DNA of 6,115 bases from Gammaproteobacteria bacterium (GTDB taxonomy: Bacteria > Pseudomonadota > Gammaproteobacteria > Steroidobacterales > Steroidobacteraceae), in contig VBNP01000166.1 of NCBI GenBank assembly GCA_005877965.1, positions 1-6,115 on the forward strand. The letters run 5' to 3'. Of the stretch, positions 5,662-6,115 are shown in pieces. The notes beneath the pieces were generated by a model. It was not told the DNA's origin and did not search any database. It saw only the letters and a program-made list of their open reading frames with translations. Numbering within the stretch: the first letter of the stretch is position 1; each line of letters begins with the position of its first letter. The translations under genes and the position numbers were made by a program.

Positions 5662-6115
5662 GCCTTGCGGGCAAGACACTCTTTATTACCGGCGCCAGCC
5701 GCGGGATCGGGCTCGCCATTGCGCTGCGGGCCGCGCGTGACGGCGCGAATATCGCGATCGCCGCCAAGACCACCGAGCCGCATGCGAAGCTCGCCGGCAC
5801 CATCTACAGCGCCGCCGAGCAGATCGAGCGCGCCGGCGGCAAGGCGTTGCCGCTGGCGGTGGACGTGCGGGACGAGGCGAGTGTCGGCGCGGCAGTGCAC
5901 GCCTGCGCGCAGAAGTTCGGCGGTATCGACATCTGCATCAACAACGCCTCGGCCATCAGCCTGGCGCCGACCGAGCAGATCGACATGCGCCGCTATGATC
6001 TCATTCAGCAGATCAATACCCGCGGAACCTTCGTCACCTCGCGAGCCTGCATCCCGTACCTCAGGAAGGCACCCAATCCGCACGTGCTCGCCCTCGCGCC
6101 GCCCCTGGATCTGCA
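5658..6115 (+). CDS. Short-chain dehydrogenase/reductase, HSDL2-like, N-terminal part (3' end outside window)
   Basis: About 152 codons seen; GTG 5658 is chosen because the protein then begins SLAGKTLFITGASRGIGLAI exactly like HSDL2-type SDRs and has GGAGG 5 bases before it. Its start overlaps the VOC stop by 4 bases (GTGA), implying coupling. Rossmann features: TGASRGIG dinucleotide motif at 11-18, AAKT at 35-38 after beta2 (typical of NADP-preferring members), VDVRDEASV at 68-76, NNASAIS at 95-101, INTRGTF at 119-125. HKAP-type segment EPHAKLAGTIYSAAEQIE (40-57) is distinctive of the hydroxysteroid-dehydrogenase-like 2 group. Substrate is unknown for bacterial members; an acyl or alcohol/ketone substrate is likely. 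Near the window edge HVLALAPPLDL has Ala148 where many relatives have Ser in a 'SPP' sequence. The Tyr-x-x-x-Lys catalytic pair lies beyond the window. Confidence 0.9.
   Translation, partial: MSLAGKTLFITGASRGIGLAIALRAARDGANIAIAAKTTEPHAKLAGTIYSAAEQIERAGGKALPLAVDVRDEASVGAAVHACAQKFGGIDICINNASAISLAPTEQIDMRRYDLIQQINTRGTFVTSRACIPYLRKAPNPHVLALAPPLDL

Overview
The window is GC-rich proteobacterial DNA, probably from a gammaproteobacterium of the Steroidobacterales/Nevskiales/Xanthomonadales kind. That placement is an inference from gene content (GalU, ApbE, a SorAB-type sulfite dehydrogenase, DUF2934, an HSDL2-like SDR) and base composition; there is no rRNA or other phylogenetic marker. Genes are closely packed and no stretch above about 200 bases lacks a gene.

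Left part (1-2085, + strand): the 3' end of galU (UTP-glucose-1-phosphate uridylyltransferase) with an unusual basic Ala/Arg-rich tail, then a 576-aa exported protein that clearly resembles peptide-N4-(N-acetyl-beta-glucosaminyl)asparagine amidase A (PNGase A), a family best known from plants and fungi.

Middle part (2086-3549): a short minus-strand remnant whose last ~24 codons read like the C-terminus of a sensor histidine kinase; a small + strand DUF2934 protein; and, convergent with it and overlapping its 3' end by 32 bases, an exported ApbE-type FAD:protein FMN transferase on the minus strand.

Right part (3550-6115, + strand): a 126-base divergent intergenic region with inverted repeats, then a Tat-exported sulfite-oxidase-family molybdoenzyme (SorA-like) whose stop overlaps the start of a small monohaem cytochrome c (SorB-like). 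Together they probably oxidise sulfite in the periplasm and pass electrons to the respiratory chain. A VOC (glyoxalase-fold) protein follows after 28 bases, then an HSDL2-like short-chain dehydrogenase that overlaps it by 4 bases and runs off the window. Spacing suggests these four genes may be one transcript, although the last two have no obvious link to sulfite.

I see no CRISPR array, RNA gene, insertion sequence or clear novel multi-gene system. The most notable items are the bacterial PNGase A-like protein, the GalU tail with its strong GC hairpin, the kinase remnant, and a 21-base tandem duplication of the translation-start region at the VOC/SDR junction.
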